From Rhizobiaceae bacterium (GTDB lineage Bacteria; Pseudomonadota; Alphaproteobacteria; Rhizobiales; Rhizobiaceae), in assembly GCA_017644105.1 (NCBI GenBank), contig JAEPMD010000033.1, positions 1 through 36,588 on the forward strand: a stretch of 36,588 bases of DNA, written 5' to 3'. Numbering within the stretch: position 1 is the first letter of the stretch; each line of letters begins with the position of its first letter. A program made the translations under genes and the position numbers. Positions 24,149 through 32,490 of this stretch are shown piece after piece. The notes below the pieces were generated by a model. That model did not search any database. It was not told where the DNA came from and worked only from the letters and a program-made list of their open reading frames with translations.

Positions 24149-24433
24149 TTAACCCTCTGGGTTCAGGCGCTCACGCAATTCTTTACCCGTTTTGAAAAAC
24201 GGCACCCACTTTTCTTCAACAGCAACGGATTCCCCGGTGCGTGGATTGCGACCAGAACGTGCGGGACGGTGTTTTACAGAGAATGCACCAAATCCACGCA
24301 ATTCAACACGGTTTCCCTCCGCAAGAGCTTTGCTGATTTCATCTAAGACTGCATTGACAATATTTTCCACATCGCGGTGATAAAGATGCGAGTTCCGAGT
24401 TGCTAAAATTTGCACCAGTTCAGACTTAATCAT
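24149..24433 (-). CDS. ihfB: Integration host factor subunit beta
   Basis: A 94-residue DNA-bending protein of the HU/IHF family. It has [14 protein letters not shown] at the start, the [20 protein letters not shown] strand region and the GRNPRTGE arm tip that inserts into DNA, followed by [15 protein letters not shown]. With the alpha subunit (encoded elsewhere) it makes sharp bends needed for recombination, replication control and sigma-54 promoter activation; rpoN lies 3.3 kb away in this window. AGGGGA stands about 6 nt before the ATG. It follows sppA with a 28-bp gap and is probably cotranscribed. Confidence 0.95.
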   Translation of the reverse strand: MIKSELVQILATRNSHLYHRDVENIVNAVLDEISKALAEGNRVELRGFGAFSVKHRPARSGRNPRTGESVAVEEKWVPFFKTGKELRERLNPEG

Positions 24434-24461
24434 CTATTTCCCCTCGAAATATATCATCATT

Positions 24462-25421
24462 TTAGTTTTGCTGTTGTGTTGAGTTGCCAAATTGCCAAAC
24501 TGAAAGCAAGCCGTCAAGGAACAGTTTTTGGTCTTTTAGCCAATTTTGGGAGATTTCCGGGTCAAATCCGAGTAATTTCTGAATTATATTGTCTATCGAC
24601 CCTGATAAAAATGGCGCTTGCGGTACACGTGGCTTGCGGCGTTCGATGATTTCAAGATCTTTATTGATGTCTTTTGTTTCAAGAAATGCTCTTATTTCCG
24701 CTTCTCCGCCAAGCGAATCGATGAGTTTGTTTTCAAGGCCTTGGCGTCCGGTATAAATGCTGCCATCAGCGATTTTTAACGTCTCCGCTCGGCTCAAATT
24801 TCGGTTTTCTGCAACCAGATCAACAAACCAATCATAGCTGTCTGTCACCATTGAATTAATCATAGCGACAGCTTCCTCGCTTGCGGGGTGAAATGGCGAT
24901 GGCTCAGCCTTAAGGGGAGACGATTTGATCTCTTCATAAGACACGCCGATTTTTTTAAGCAGCTCGGAGACTTGCGGATATTGAAAGATCACGCCTATCG
25001 ATCCGACAATCGAAGTTTCACCTGCAACAATATGGTCTGATCCGGCGGCAATCATATAGCCCGCTGATGCCGCAAGCGTCCTGATATCAGCAACAACTGG
25101 TTTTTTCTCGGACACACGTTTGATCGCTTTATAAATGCGTTCGCCGCCGTAAGTCGTGCCACCAGGCGAAGAGATCGTCAGAATAAGCGCCTTTGCATTT
25201 TCATCTTCGGCAATGCCATCCAGTCGCGCGATCAGCTCGTCGTCATCTTGAATGACGCCTGCAATTTCAACGCGTGCGATATGTTCGCCGGAAATAATGT
25301 CTTTATTTTGCGAGACCAAAATACTGCCCACAATTGCTAAGACAATTAATACAGTGGCGATGCGCCAAAATCTGAGTTTTCGTCTTAAATTGTGGCGGTC
25401 AAAAACACTATTTTGATCCAT
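24462..25421 (-). CDS. sppA: Signal peptide peptidase SppA (short, single-domain type)
   Basis: A 319-residue S49-family protease anchored by one N-terminal helix (about 18-38). It degrades leftover signal peptides in the membrane. The Ser-Lys dyad is visible: Ser141 in IVGSIGVIFQ and Lys171 in SSPLKAEPSPF. LTISSPGGT and AASAGYMIAAGSDHIVA are conserved oxyanion and core segments. The length corresponds to the single-domain form, not the 67-kDa E. coli type. It is divergent from lptC with 163 bp between them; ihfB follows on the same strand. Confidence 0.94.
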   Translation of the reverse strand: MDQNSVFDRHNLRRKLRFWRIATVLIVLAIVGSILVSQNKDIISGEHIARVEIAGVIQDDDELIARLDGIAEDENAKALILTISSPGGTTYGGERIYKAIKRVSEKKPVVADIRTLAASAGYMIAAGSDHIVAGETSIVGSIGVIFQYPQVSELLKKIGVSYEEIKSSPLKAEPSPFHPASEEAVAMINSMVTDSYDWFVDLVAENRNLSRAETLKIADGSIYTGRQGLENKLIDSLGGEAEIRAFLETKDINKDLEIIERRKPRVPQAPFLSGSIDNIIQKLLGFDPEISQNWLKDQKLFLDGLLSVWQFGNSTQQQN

Positions 25422-25584
25422 ATCTTGCGTCCGTTCAGATCTTTTGCGCTGGAAATAAATTCAATTTCAAATATAAGTCTTAATTTACGACTATGGTGTT
25501 GGAAATACAATATCTCCTTAAATATTTTGGTTTAATATGGAGTGGTTTTGATCGATATGAGAACACAAGCTTTTTGGCGATAAT

Positions 25585-26226
25585 ATGAATCAATCCGTCG
25601 CACGCGTAGAAGATCAATATGCCAAGGCGCTGGCCAACACGCGCTTGGTCAAAATCTTGAAGATCGGTCTCCCAATTCTTGGCGTGTCCATTATTTTGGG
25701 ATTCAGTGCTGCTTCCTATTTGAATAGAGTATTGCCTGAGGGATTGGTGATCTCGAGTTCCACAATTGAGGATGGCAAAATTGTAATGAACGAGCCAGTT
25801 TTGGCAGGGCAAAACGGTCAGGATCAGCCTTATCGCATGAAAGCTCTTAGAGCGATCCAGGACATTGGAAATTCAAGCGTTGTCACTTTGGAAGAGATCG
25901 AAGCGCAATTTCCTTTAGGCGATGGCCAGGAAGCAATTTTAATCGCTGAACAAGGTGTGTTTGATCAGACAGCGGAAACTCTAGTCTTTGAAAAACCACT
26001 TCAAATAACCACATCGTCGGGTATGACAGCAAGATTTCCCTCTGCACAATATGATGTTGGGGAAGGGAATTTTTTAAGTGAGGGTGCCGTCGACATCAAT
26101 CTGAATGGCGCGCAAATTAATGCAGACAAAATCACCATGTCCAACAATGGACAATTGGTTTCGTTAGAGCACAATGTTAAGATGATCGTTAGCCCGAACG
26201 CTATTCAGCCCAAAGAGAAAGAGTAA
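25585..26226 (+). CDS. lptC: LPS export ABC transporter periplasmic protein LptC
   Basis: A 213-residue bitopic protein. A transmembrane helix at about 29-48 follows a short cytoplasmic segment, and the rest is a periplasmic beta-jellyroll of LptC/OstA type. Repeated strands include QTAETLVFEKPLQITTSSG and SEGAVDINLNGAQINADKI, which resemble the organisation-of-solvent-tolerance repeat. LptC accepts LPS from the inner-membrane LptB2FG complex and passes it to LptA. Low sequence identity is normal for this family; context with lptA and lptB settles the call. The ATG is preceded by GGCGA. Its stop shares one base with the lptA start. Confidence 0.92.
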   Translation: MNQSVARVEDQYAKALANTRLVKILKIGLPILGVSIILGFSAASYLNRVLPEGLVISSSTIEDGKIVMNEPVLAGQNGQDQPYRMKALRAIQDIGNSSVVTLEEIEAQFPLGDGQEAILIAEQGVFDQTAETLVFEKPLQITTSSGMTARFPSAQYDVGEGNFLSEGAVDINLNGAQINADKITMSNNGQLVSLEHNVKMIVSPNAIQPKEKE

Positions 26227-26768
26227 TGATGAAAAAAATATCCGTATTTCACCTAGTTTTGGCGGGTATAGCATTGATATTGTCTGGCTTTACGGCAAGT
26301 GCACAGCAAGCCAACAGCCGCATCAATGGCCTGGGGCTTTCCAGCAGCGAGCCTATCCAAATTGAAAGTGACCGCCTTGATATTGATGATAATTCATCCT
26401 CTGCGACTTTCAATGGGAATGTGAATGTCGTTCAAGGTGACACTTTGTTAAAATCTGGCAAAATGATCGTCTATTATGCCGGTGGAGGGACCGTGTCCGC
26501 TGGTGCGACGGATATCGAAAAGATTGAAGTTTCTGGCAGTGTGGTATTGCAATCCGGTAATCAAACAGCAACAGCAGACCGTGGTTTGTTTAATATGGTC
26601 GCGCAAACGCTTGTTTTATCCGGTAAGAAGGTTGTTCTATCACAAGGGGATAATATTCTCGTTGGCTGTAAATTGACGGTTAAGATGCAAACTGGAGATG
26701 CGCGGATCGACAGCTGTAAAAACGAACGTGTTATCTTTCAGATTGACCCAAAATCTGCTCAGCAGTAA
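26226..26768 (+). CDS. lptA: LPS transport periplasmic protein LptA
   Basis: A 180-residue periplasmic bridge protein that carries LPS to the outer membrane. Residues 1-26 form a signal peptide (hydrophobic core, cleavage after ASA). The OstA jellyroll follows: PIQIESDRLDIDD, SSATFNGNVNVVQGDTLLKSGKMIVYY, and IEKIEVSGSVVLQSGNQTATADRG are diagnostic repeat strands. A C-terminal DSCKN segment, with Cys at about 149 and 166, may form a disulfide. The ATG overlaps the lptC stop as TAATG. A small hairpin (AATGCA/TGCATT, 26769-26784) separates it from lptB. Confidence 0.94.
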   Translation: MMKKISVFHLVLAGIALILSGFTASAQQANSRINGLGLSSSEPIQIESDRLDIDDNSSSATFNGNVNVVQGDTLLKSGKMIVYYAGGGTVSAGATDIEKIEVSGSVVLQSGNQTATADRGLFNMVAQTLVLSGKKVVLSQGDNILVGCKLTVKMQTGDARIDSCKNERVIFQIDPKSAQQ

Positions 26769-26803
26769 ATGCAAGTATGCATTAAATAATTGAACGAAAA
26801 TAA

Positions 26804-27583
26804 ATGAATGTAAACGCCAACACATCAATGACAGAACAGCCTTCTAGCACCAATCGCTATGAGGGGACGCTGATCGCACGGGGATTGGTAAAGGCGTATA
26901 AGTCAAGACGCGTCGTTGATGGTGTTTCACTTGGTGTTCGTCGTGGCGAAGCGGTCGGGCTTTTAGGACCCAACGGCGCAGGTAAAACCACCTGTTTTTA
27001 TATGATCACCGGACTTGTGCCCGTGGATGACGGATCCATTGAAATCGATGGTCATGACGTGTCTGAAATGCCGATGTATCGCAGATCACGCTTAGGTGTT
27101 GGATATTTGCCGCAAGAAGCATCTATCTTTCGCGGGCTTTCTGTCGAAGCCAATATTATGGCTGTGCTTGAAATTATTGAACCCGATAAGAAGGCAAGAC
27201 TGGAAAAGCTGGATGCATTATTGGATGAGTTTTCGATAGAACATTTGCGAAAATCGCCTTCTATCGCGCTTTCTGGTGGTGAAAGACGTCGACTTGAAAT
27301 TGCGCGCGCATTGGCATCCGATCCAACATTCATGCTACTTGATGAACCTTTTGCTGGCGTTGACCCAATTGCCGTCGCGGATATTCAAAACTTGGTGCGC
27401 CATCTTACGCAAAGAGGCATCGGTGTATTAATCACGGACCATAATGTGAGAGAAACATTAAGTTTGATCGATCGCGCATATATTATTCACGCGGGGCAAG
27501 TTTTAACCCATGGGCGGCCTGTGGACATTATTAACAACCCAGACGTGAGACGGCTATATTTAGGCAATGATTTCTCACTTTAA
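26804..27583 (+). CDS. lptB: LPS export ABC transporter ATP-binding protein LptB
   Basis: A 259-residue ABC ATPase powering LPS extraction by LptB2FG. It has Walker A GPNGAGKTT, a Q-loop (LPQEASIFRGL, the LptB form), the signature LSGGERRR, Walker B FMLLDEPFAGVDP and the H-loop HNV. The PQEASIFRxL and VDPIAVADIQ patterns are specific for LptB rather than other ABC subunits. About 20 residues precede the first strand; an internal ATG at 26828 is an alternative start. It is followed after 173 bp by rpoN, the normal proteobacterial arrangement. Confidence 0.96.
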   Translation: MNVNANTSMTEQPSSTNRYEGTLIARGLVKAYKSRRVVDGVSLGVRRGEAVGLLGPNGAGKTTCFYMITGLVPVDDGSIEIDGHDVSEMPMYRRSRLGVGYLPQEASIFRGLSVEANIMAVLEIIEPDKKARLEKLDALLDEFSIEHLRKSPSIALSGGERRRLEIARALASDPTFMLLDEPFAGVDPIAVADIQNLVRHLTQRGIGVLITDHNVRETLSLIDRAYIIHAGQVLTHGRPVDIINNPDVRRLYLGNDFSL

Positions 27584-27756
27584 AGGGAAATTTAAGCATG
27601 AAAGCCAATTTTTAAGTTCAAACTTGACCTTTTCTCCAATATAAGCAAAATATATGCCAGTTTAGAAGTGCCGGATTGAGGATGGGTCTTTCTGCTGCTA
27701 TTTGCAACGCGCAACGTTGTTTATAAAGCGAAAGTGAGTACGGGGTCTTAAGTTTT

Positions 27757-29313
27757 ATGTCTCTTTCAGCGAGTTTACAATTTCGTCAAAGCCAGTCTTT
27801 GACAATGACCCCGCAACTGATGCAATCGATCAGATTGTTGCAGTTCACTTCTTTCGAGCTTTCCAAATTTATCGAAGATCAGGTTGAGAGCAACCCGCTA
27901 TTGGAAGTCAAAAACCCTTCTGATGGTGTGGCCCCATCTGATCAAGAGTTTTCAGCTGGAAACCTTGCTGATGACAAATCACCGACACAGGAAGCGAACA
28001 CGCCCAAAGACAGTGATTTGAACGAAATTGGTCAGATGGAAACATCCATGGATGTCAATATGGATAATGTGTATCCTGATGATGAACGCCAAACTTCCGA
28101 ACCTGTCGATTTAAACCATGATTTGCAGGTTGGCGTGTCGGGTGAGATATCTGCAAGCGGCAACGATATTGATCTAGATAGTTTTGCAGCTCAAGCACCG
28201 GGATTGCGCGAGATGATGAGCGAGCAGATTGCCATGATGTTCAAATCAGTGAGTGATCGCGCGATTGCGGCAAGCTTTGTCGATCTTCTTGATGATGCTG
28301 GGTATTTGCATGTTGATTTGGATGAGTTGGCCCAACGCCTGGGCTCTGATCTTGAACAAGTTGACGAGGTTTTGTCCCAAGTTCAGACATTTGATCCACC
28401 GGGAATTTTTGCACGCAATTTAGGTGAATGTTTAAAATTGCAGCTGGTTCGCAAAAACCGTTTGGACCCTGCTATGGATACATTGCTCGACAATTTGGAG
28501 CTTTTAGCAAAAAGAGATTTCAAAACGCTAAAGCGCATTTGTCACGTGGATGAAGCCGATCTATTGGAGATGATGGCGGAAATTCAAAGCCTTGACCCTA
28601 AGCCGGGTGCGCGTTTTGAAACGCAGGGTGTTCAAACGATTATCCCTGATGTTTTAGTAAAAAACACAGAAATGGGTGAATGGCATATTGAAATGAACCC
28701 ACAAACCCTTCCAAGGGTTCTTGTGGATCAATCATATCATTCAAAAGTCGTCAGTGGTTTGGATAAAACTCATGCAGATTATGAATTTATGAATGAATGT
28801 CTGCAATCAGCCAATTGGCTTGTGCGCAGTTTGGACCAGCGTGCAAAGACAATTGTCAAAGTGGCAAGCGAAATCGTCAAACAACAAACCGAGTTTTTTG
28901 AAGAAGGTATTTCGCATCTCAAGCCTTTAAATTTGAAGTCTGTCGCCGATGCGATTGATATGCACGAATCCACCGTATCACGTGTGACATCTAATAAATA
29001 TATGATGACACCTCGCGGCCTGTTTGAGTTGAAATACTTCTTTACCGTCTCTATCGGAGGTGGTGAAGGCGGCGCAGATGCGCACTCAGCCGAATCTGTT
29101 CGGTTTAAAATAAAATCCATGATTGATTCTGAATTAGCTGAATGCGTTTTATCGGATGATGAAATCGTAAAATTACTGAAAAAAGACGGGGTGGATATCG
29201 CGCGCCGCACCGTTGCAAAATATCGTGAAGCTTTAAATATTCCGTCTTCAGTTCAGCGCCGTAGAGAGAAAAAATTGCGTGCGCAAGGTGTAAAAACCAA
29301 ATTATCTGCATAA
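27757..29313 (+). CDS. rpoN: RNA polymerase sigma-54 factor
   Basis: A 518-residue sigma factor for nitrogen and related regulons. Region I is the Gln-rich LQFRQSQSLTMTPQLMQSIRL and beyond. An acidic region II of about 100 residues follows, then the core-binding domain (about 145-320). The DNA-binding part includes a helix-turn-helix, SVADAIDMHESTVSRVTSNKYM, and the RpoN box ARRTVAKYRE near the C-terminus, both intact. The 173-bp leader includes TTGACC without a good -10. Genes typical of its surroundings, hpf and ptsN, follow. The sequence looks functional. Confidence 0.97.
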   Translation: MSLSASLQFRQSQSLTMTPQLMQSIRLLQFTSFELSKFIEDQVESNPLLEVKNPSDGVAPSDQEFSAGNLADDKSPTQEANTPKDSDLNEIGQMETSMDVNMDNVYPDDERQTSEPVDLNHDLQVGVSGEISASGNDIDLDSFAAQAPGLREMMSEQIAMMFKSVSDRAIAASFVDLLDDAGYLHVDLDELAQRLGSDLEQVDEVLSQVQTFDPPGIFARNLGECLKLQLVRKNRLDPAMDTLLDNLELLAKRDFKTLKRICHVDEADLLEMMAEIQSLDPKPGARFETQGVQTIIPDVLVKNTEMGEWHIEMNPQTLPRVLVDQSYHSKVVSGLDKTHADYEFMNECLQSANWLVRSLDQRAKTIVKVASEIVKQQTEFFEEGISHLKPLNLKSVADAIDMHESTVSRVTSNKYMMTPRGLFELKYFFTVSIGGGEGGADAHSAESVRFKIKSMIDSELAECVLSDDEIVKLLKKDGVDIARRTVAKYREALNIPSSVQRRREKKLRAQGVKTKLSA

Positions 29314-29381
29314 TCTAATTATATAAGTTGCTGTAACTATTGAATTTTATCGATATGTATAAAATTTAAGATTTTTACGAA

Positions 29382-29410
29382 TTGACAAAGGCTTCATATA
29401 GAACTAGTAG
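29382..29410 (+). promoter_or_regulatory. Possible promoter of hpf-ptsN
   Basis: TTGACA (29382-29387) is a perfect -35; a -10 of TAGTAG (29405-29410) at 17 bp, or CTAGTA at 16 bp, is only fair. It would start a leader of about 130 nt before hpf, in the 233-bp gap after rpoN. Confidence 0.4.
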
Positions 29411-29546
29411 CACGCTTGTTTTATATTTATTTATCCAAATGAATTTTGGCCAGTTTCCACAACCGAAGCAAAAATGACCTATTTGCTTGGAAGGTTTCGA
29501 TTATTGGCGTACAATAAGCCAGTATCAAAGTTGGAAAGGATGTTCG

Positions 29547-30122
29547 ATGACAATACGTGTTTCGGGAAAACATATGGACATTGGTGATGCGTTTCGTACG
29601 CGCATTGAGGACCATGTTGCAGATGCAGTGACTAAGTACTTTGCTGGCGGTTATTCCAGCCAAGTCACAGTCGAAAAATCTGGTTCCAGATTCACATCCG
29701 ATTGCAAAGTTCATCTCGACACTGGTGTTGTTTTACAGGCAACGGGCGAGTCTCAGGATCCGTTGCAGTCTTTTGTAGCTGCCGCCGAGCGTATTGAGAA
29801 ACGTTTGCGTCGCTATAAGCGTAAGCTTAAAAGTCATCAAATAAATACGAATCCGGATATTTTCTCTGAAGTCGCCTATAGTGTTATGGGCACAAATGAG
29901 AATATCGAAGAAGAAGTTTCAGAAGATTACGCTCCGGCAATTGTTGCCGAGAGCACCAAACAACTAAATGTCATGTCTGTTGCAGATGCGGTTATGTCTC
30001 TTGATTTGACGGATGAACCATTATTGATATTCAAAAATGCGGGTAACGATGCGCTGAATGTAGTTTATCGTCGCAACGATGGTAATGTCGGCTGGATCGA
30101 CGCTGGGGATATCAAAAGCTAA
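29547..30122 (+). CDS. hpf: Ribosome hibernation promoting factor, long form (HPF)
   Basis: A 191-residue protein of the HPF/RaiA family. The N-terminal domain (about 1-105) has TIRVSGKHMDIGDAFRTRIEDH, the usual helix, and the basic RIEKRLRRYKRKLKSH region that binds the 30S decoding site. After an acidic linker, the C-terminal domain (about 135-191) has MSVADAVMSLDLTDEPLLIFKN and YRRNDGNVGWID, which dimerises 70S ribosomes to 100S. That makes it the long form, needing no separate RMF. The ATG at 29547 is chosen because GAAAGGA lies about 8 nt upstream; an ATG at 29487 has no site. Confidence 0.95.
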   Translation: MTIRVSGKHMDIGDAFRTRIEDHVADAVTKYFAGGYSSQVTVEKSGSRFTSDCKVHLDTGVVLQATGESQDPLQSFVAAAERIEKRLRRYKRKLKSHQINTNPDIFSEVAYSVMGTNENIEEEVSEDYAPAIVAESTKQLNVMSVADAVMSLDLTDEPLLIFKNAGNDALNVVYRRNDGNVGWIDAGDIKS

Positions 30123-30156
30123 TTGGTCGTAACGGGCCAATAAAGAGGTACAAAAT

Positions 30157-30621
30157 ATGTCACTCGCTGATGTCATAGCGCAGAGCTCAATTCTGCATGC
30201 GCTAAAAGCAAGTTCGAAAAAACAAGTTTTACAAGAGCTTGCAGAATGCGCTGCGCAGGAAACTGGTCTGCCAGAGCGTGAAATATTTGATGTCATACTA
30301 CAACGTGAGCGCCTAGGCTCTACAGGGGTTGGCAACGGTATTGCCATCCCACATGGTAAGTTGCAGAATCTTGATCGAATTGTTGGATTTTGCGCAAAAT
30401 TGGATGCGCCTGTTGATTTTGAAGCATTAGACGACGAACCCGTCGATCTGGTCTTCATGCTTTTAGCACCTGAAGGTGCTGGCGCTGATCATCTAAAAGC
30501 TTTGTCTCGCATTGCGCGCGTCTTGCGCAATGATGATACAGTCGAAAAAATACGCGGCGCGCAAACAGATTCAGCTATCTATGCATTGCTGACCCAAGGT
30601 TCAGCGTCAAACGCGGCGTAA
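30157..30621 (+). CDS. ptsN: Nitrogen-regulatory PTS enzyme IIA (EIIA-Ntr)
   Basis: A 154-residue phosphocarrier of the nitrogen PTS. The phosphorylated residue is His66 in GVGNGIAIPHGKL, the fully conserved site. Other parts, ERLGSTGVGNG and PVDLVFMLLAPEGAGADHLKAL, are also standard. EIIA-Ntr regulates potassium uptake, nutrient and stress responses rather than sugar import. It lies 34 bp after hpf, and the order rpoN-hpf-ptsN is conserved in Proteobacteria. Its stop is 19 bp from the convergent DUF1150 gene. Confidence 0.96.
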   Translation: MSLADVIAQSSILHALKASSKKQVLQELAECAAQETGLPEREIFDVILQRERLGSTGVGNGIAIPHGKLQNLDRIVGFCAKLDAPVDFEALDDEPVDLVFMLLAPEGAGADHLKALSRIARVLRNDDTVEKIRGAQTDSAIYALLTQGSASNAA

Positions 30622-30640
30622 TAACCTCTATTTTACGAGA

Positions 30641-30898
30641 CTAATGCAGTGTCGCAGGTGACAAATCATCTTCTGCGGCGCGGAAAAACGCGCTGGTACG
30701 GTCATCGCTTAAGTAAATTGGCGTGCCATCGGCTGAAAACAGGGCCCAAAGGCTTTGACCAGGCTCAAGTTTTTGCTCAAGCGGGAACCGAGCATTGACC
30801 TCTTCAGAGCTGATTTGACGAATATAAGCAATCTCACCTTCGCCCATTAGCGCAAGATCTTCAGCTGATTTGATGTCTTTTCCTAGTATTGAAAGCAT
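30641..30898 (-). CDS. DUF1150 family protein
   Basis: An 85-residue protein of unknown function. It has a GEIAYIRQISSEEV segment, a LWALFSADGTPIYLSDDR core typical of DUF1150 and an acidic tail. The ATG at 30898 is set by AGGAGG (30904-30909) 5 nt upstream; the frame to 30982 adds unlikely residues. DUF1150 genes in Hyphomicrobiales commonly follow a small heat-shock protein gene, as here, so it may assist or be coregulated with Hsp20; that is inference. Its leader can form alternative hairpins that would hide the ribosome site. Confidence 0.85.
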   Translation of the reverse strand: MLSILGKDIKSAEDLALMGEGEIAYIRQISSEEVNARFPLEQKLEPGQSLWALFSADGTPIYLSDDRTSAFFRAAEDDLSPATLH

Positions 30899-30943
30899 AT
30901 TTGCCTCCTTTTTTGGTGAAATTTGCCTGTCATCGGCAAAAAA
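30899..30943 (-). promoter_or_regulatory. Leader of DUF1150 with competing anti-SD pairings
   Basis: On the minus strand TTTGCC (30935-30940) can pair with GGCAAA at 30922-30927 or with an identical GGCAAA at 30900-30905. The latter overlaps the last GG of the AGGAGG ribosome site and ends 1 nt before the ATG. The 7-mer GGCAAAT is repeated exactly. Such competition would fit an RNA thermometer or switch. Confidence 0.4.
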
Positions 30944-30955
30944 CACACATAACCC

Positions 30956-30971
30956 ACGCCAATATTGGCGT
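30956..30971. promoter_or_regulatory. Perfect 16-bp palindrome between hsp20 and DUF1150
   Basis: ACGCCAATATTGGCGT is a perfect palindrome, flanked on both sides by GGGTTA read on the minus strand. It lies 29 bp after the hsp20 stop. No U-tract follows, so it is more likely an operator, a processing site or an mRNA stabiliser than a terminator. Confidence 0.5.
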
Positions 30972-30999
30972 TTGTAACCCAATAATTCATGGTCGATGA

Positions 31000-31431
31000 T
31001 TAGTCTGCTACAGAAATGTTAATTTTCTTTATCAAACGCTCAGGCTCGGGCCTGATAAGGTCAACCGACAGCATCCCGTTCTTCAATTCAGCAGTATCAA
31101 CTTGCATTCCATCCGCTAAGATGAACACGCGTTGGAACTGTCTTGCCGCAATGCCGCGATATAAAAAATCACGTTCTTTGTTATCTGTTTGACGCCCACG
31201 GATCACCAATTGGTTTTCCTCAGTTGTCACTTCCAACTCTTCCTCACTAAATCCTGCAACCGCGAGTGTAATACGCAATTTTTCTGCGCGTTCACTTTCT
31301 GTCGAACCGTGAAGACGTTCAATATTATAGGGTGGGTAACCTTCAGCGCCCTTTGCGACGCGTTCTAAGGTTTTTTCCATTGATTCAAAACCCAATAATA
31401 ATGGGCTGGAAAATGGTGCCATTCGTGTCAT
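31000..31431 (-). CDS. Small heat-shock protein, Hsp20/IbpA type
   Basis: A 143-residue chaperone that holds unfolded proteins. The alpha-crystallin domain (about 35-130) begins PPYNIERL and includes LRITLAVAGFSEEELEVTTEENQLVIRGRQ and FLYRGIAARQFQRVFILADG, with the AELKNGMLSVDL strand near the end. The C-terminal I-x-I motif appears as INI in KKINISVAD. This matches class A rhizobial Hsp20s. The ATG at 31431 follows GAGGA by 4 nt; an ATG at 31473 is less likely. A sigma-32-like promoter and a possible ROSE-type thermosensor lie upstream, and DUF1150 lies downstream. Confidence 0.94.
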   Translation of the reverse strand: MTRMAPFSSPLLLGFESMEKTLERVAKGAEGYPPYNIERLHGSTESERAEKLRITLAVAGFSEEELEVTTEENQLVIRGRQTDNKERDFLYRGIAARQFQRVFILADGMQVDTAELKNGMLSVDLIRPEPERLIKKINISVAD

Positions 31432-31489
31432 TTCGTCCTCAAAACCAAGCAACAAATTACTAATAAGACCCAATTTTGGCGTCTGTTCC
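31432..31489 (-). promoter_or_regulatory. Candidate ROSE-like RNA thermometer in the hsp20 leader
   Basis: In the minus-strand leader, TTGCT (31448-31452) lies 7 nt before the GAGGA ribosome site (31436-31440). UUGCU facing AGGA is the short anti-SD box of rhizobial ROSE elements. A further CCAAAA upstream could pair with the TTTTG next to the SD. The leader is about 58 nt, shorter than most ROSE elements. Inferred from sequence only. Confidence 0.4.
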
Positions 31490-31495
31490 TAACGA

Positions 31496-31524
31496 ATATG
31501 GTATCTATTTGTGGCTGTTACAAG
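31496..31524 (-). promoter_or_regulatory. Predicted heat-shock (RpoH) promoter of hsp20
   Basis: On the minus strand CTTGTA (31519-31524) and CCATAT (31496-31501) are separated by 17 bp. This resembles the alphaproteobacterial RpoH pattern CTTG-N17/18-CCTATAT. Transcription would begin near 31489. Confidence 0.5.
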
Positions 31525-31552
31525 GTTTTTTGGGCTGAGAAAACAGATCACT

Positions 31553-32458
31553 TTAATTTGATAAAGCACTTTTTACATCGGCCATTGTTGGGATAGCAGG
31601 CTGAGCACCAGGCTTTAAACATGCCAATGAGCCAGCGACAGCTGCTTGCGATAAGGCTGTTTCAAAATCTAAACCAGCATCCAAACCTTGCGTGAGATAA
31701 CCACAAAATGTATCACCTGCACCTACGGTATCGACGGGTGTAATCTCAAGCCCCTGCGCTGAGTATCGAACACCTTCATGTTGCGCAATAACCCCATCGC
31801 CGCCAAGAGTGATGACGACCGAGCGATTATGGGTTTCTGCAAATCGTTCCATCTCGGCATCACGATCTTCATCTGACAGCGTGCCCTTGCCGATTAAAAG
31901 ATCAAATTCTGTTTCATTGGCAACAACAATATCTGCGAGATGCGCTAATTTTGCCGCATCATCAGTCATTGGGGCGATATTGAATATGGATCTCACACCT
32001 TGTTCCCGAGCGGCTTCGAGTGCTGTTTTCACAGTCTCAGCATCAATTTCCATCTGTAGTAGGAGGCTGTCACCTGCACTCATCTGGCTGATGATTGAAC
32101 GGGCATCGTCAGAATTGACCTTGCCATTCGCGCCCGCAACAACAGCAATCATGTTTTCACCATCACCCCCAACAAGAATAAGTGCGGTACCGGTTGCTTC
32201 ATCGGTGTTTTTCACATTTTCCAAGTTCGCACCGGATGTTTTCAGCAATTCAAGCGCCATGTCAGCAAAATTATCAGACCCAACCGCGCCTGCCATTTTC
32301 ACTTCAGCACCCGCGCGTCGTGCAGCAAGCGCCTGATTGGCACCTTTTCCACCTGGTGCTGTGGCAAAATGGCGACCAGAAACCGTTTCACCTGGTCCAG
32401 GCAGGCGCTCGGTATTGGCAATAAGATCCATATTTATTGAGCCAAGAATGCTGATCAT
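31553..32458 (-). CDS. rbsK: Ribokinase (PfkB family)
   Basis: A 301-residue sugar kinase. It starts ISILGSINMDLIANTERLPGPGET with the typical GxxNxDL ribose-site strand. Next come TAPGGKGANQALAARRAGA (PfkB signature 1), NETEFDLL, the ATP-site ITLGGDGV and the anion-hole/catalytic DTVGAGDTFCGYL with the catalytic Asp. It phosphorylates ribose to ribose-5-phosphate and may also salvage ribose released from nucleosides imported by the system 12 kb away. No ribose transporter lies adjacent. It is separated from hsp20 by about 120 bp and appears monocistronic. Confidence 0.93.
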   Translation of the reverse strand: MISILGSINMDLIANTERLPGPGETVSGRHFATAPGGKGANQALAARRAGAEVKMAGAVGSDNFADMALELLKTSGANLENVKNTDEATGTALILVGGDGENMIAVVAGANGKVNSDDARSIISQMSAGDSLLLQMEIDAETVKTALEAAREQGVRSIFNIAPMTDDAAKLAHLADIVVANETEFDLLIGKGTLSDEDRDAEMERFAETHNRSVVITLGGDGVIAQHEGVRYSAQGLEITPVDTVGAGDTFCGYLTQGLDAGLDFETALSQAAVAGSLACLKPGAQPAIPTMADVKSALSN

Positions 32459-32490
32459 GATAACTCCTCGATAGACAAATTAGTGCGTCA

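Noticed and set aside
27584-27756. Promoter of rpoN with TTGACC
   Set aside because: No acceptable -10 at 16-18 bp; not called.
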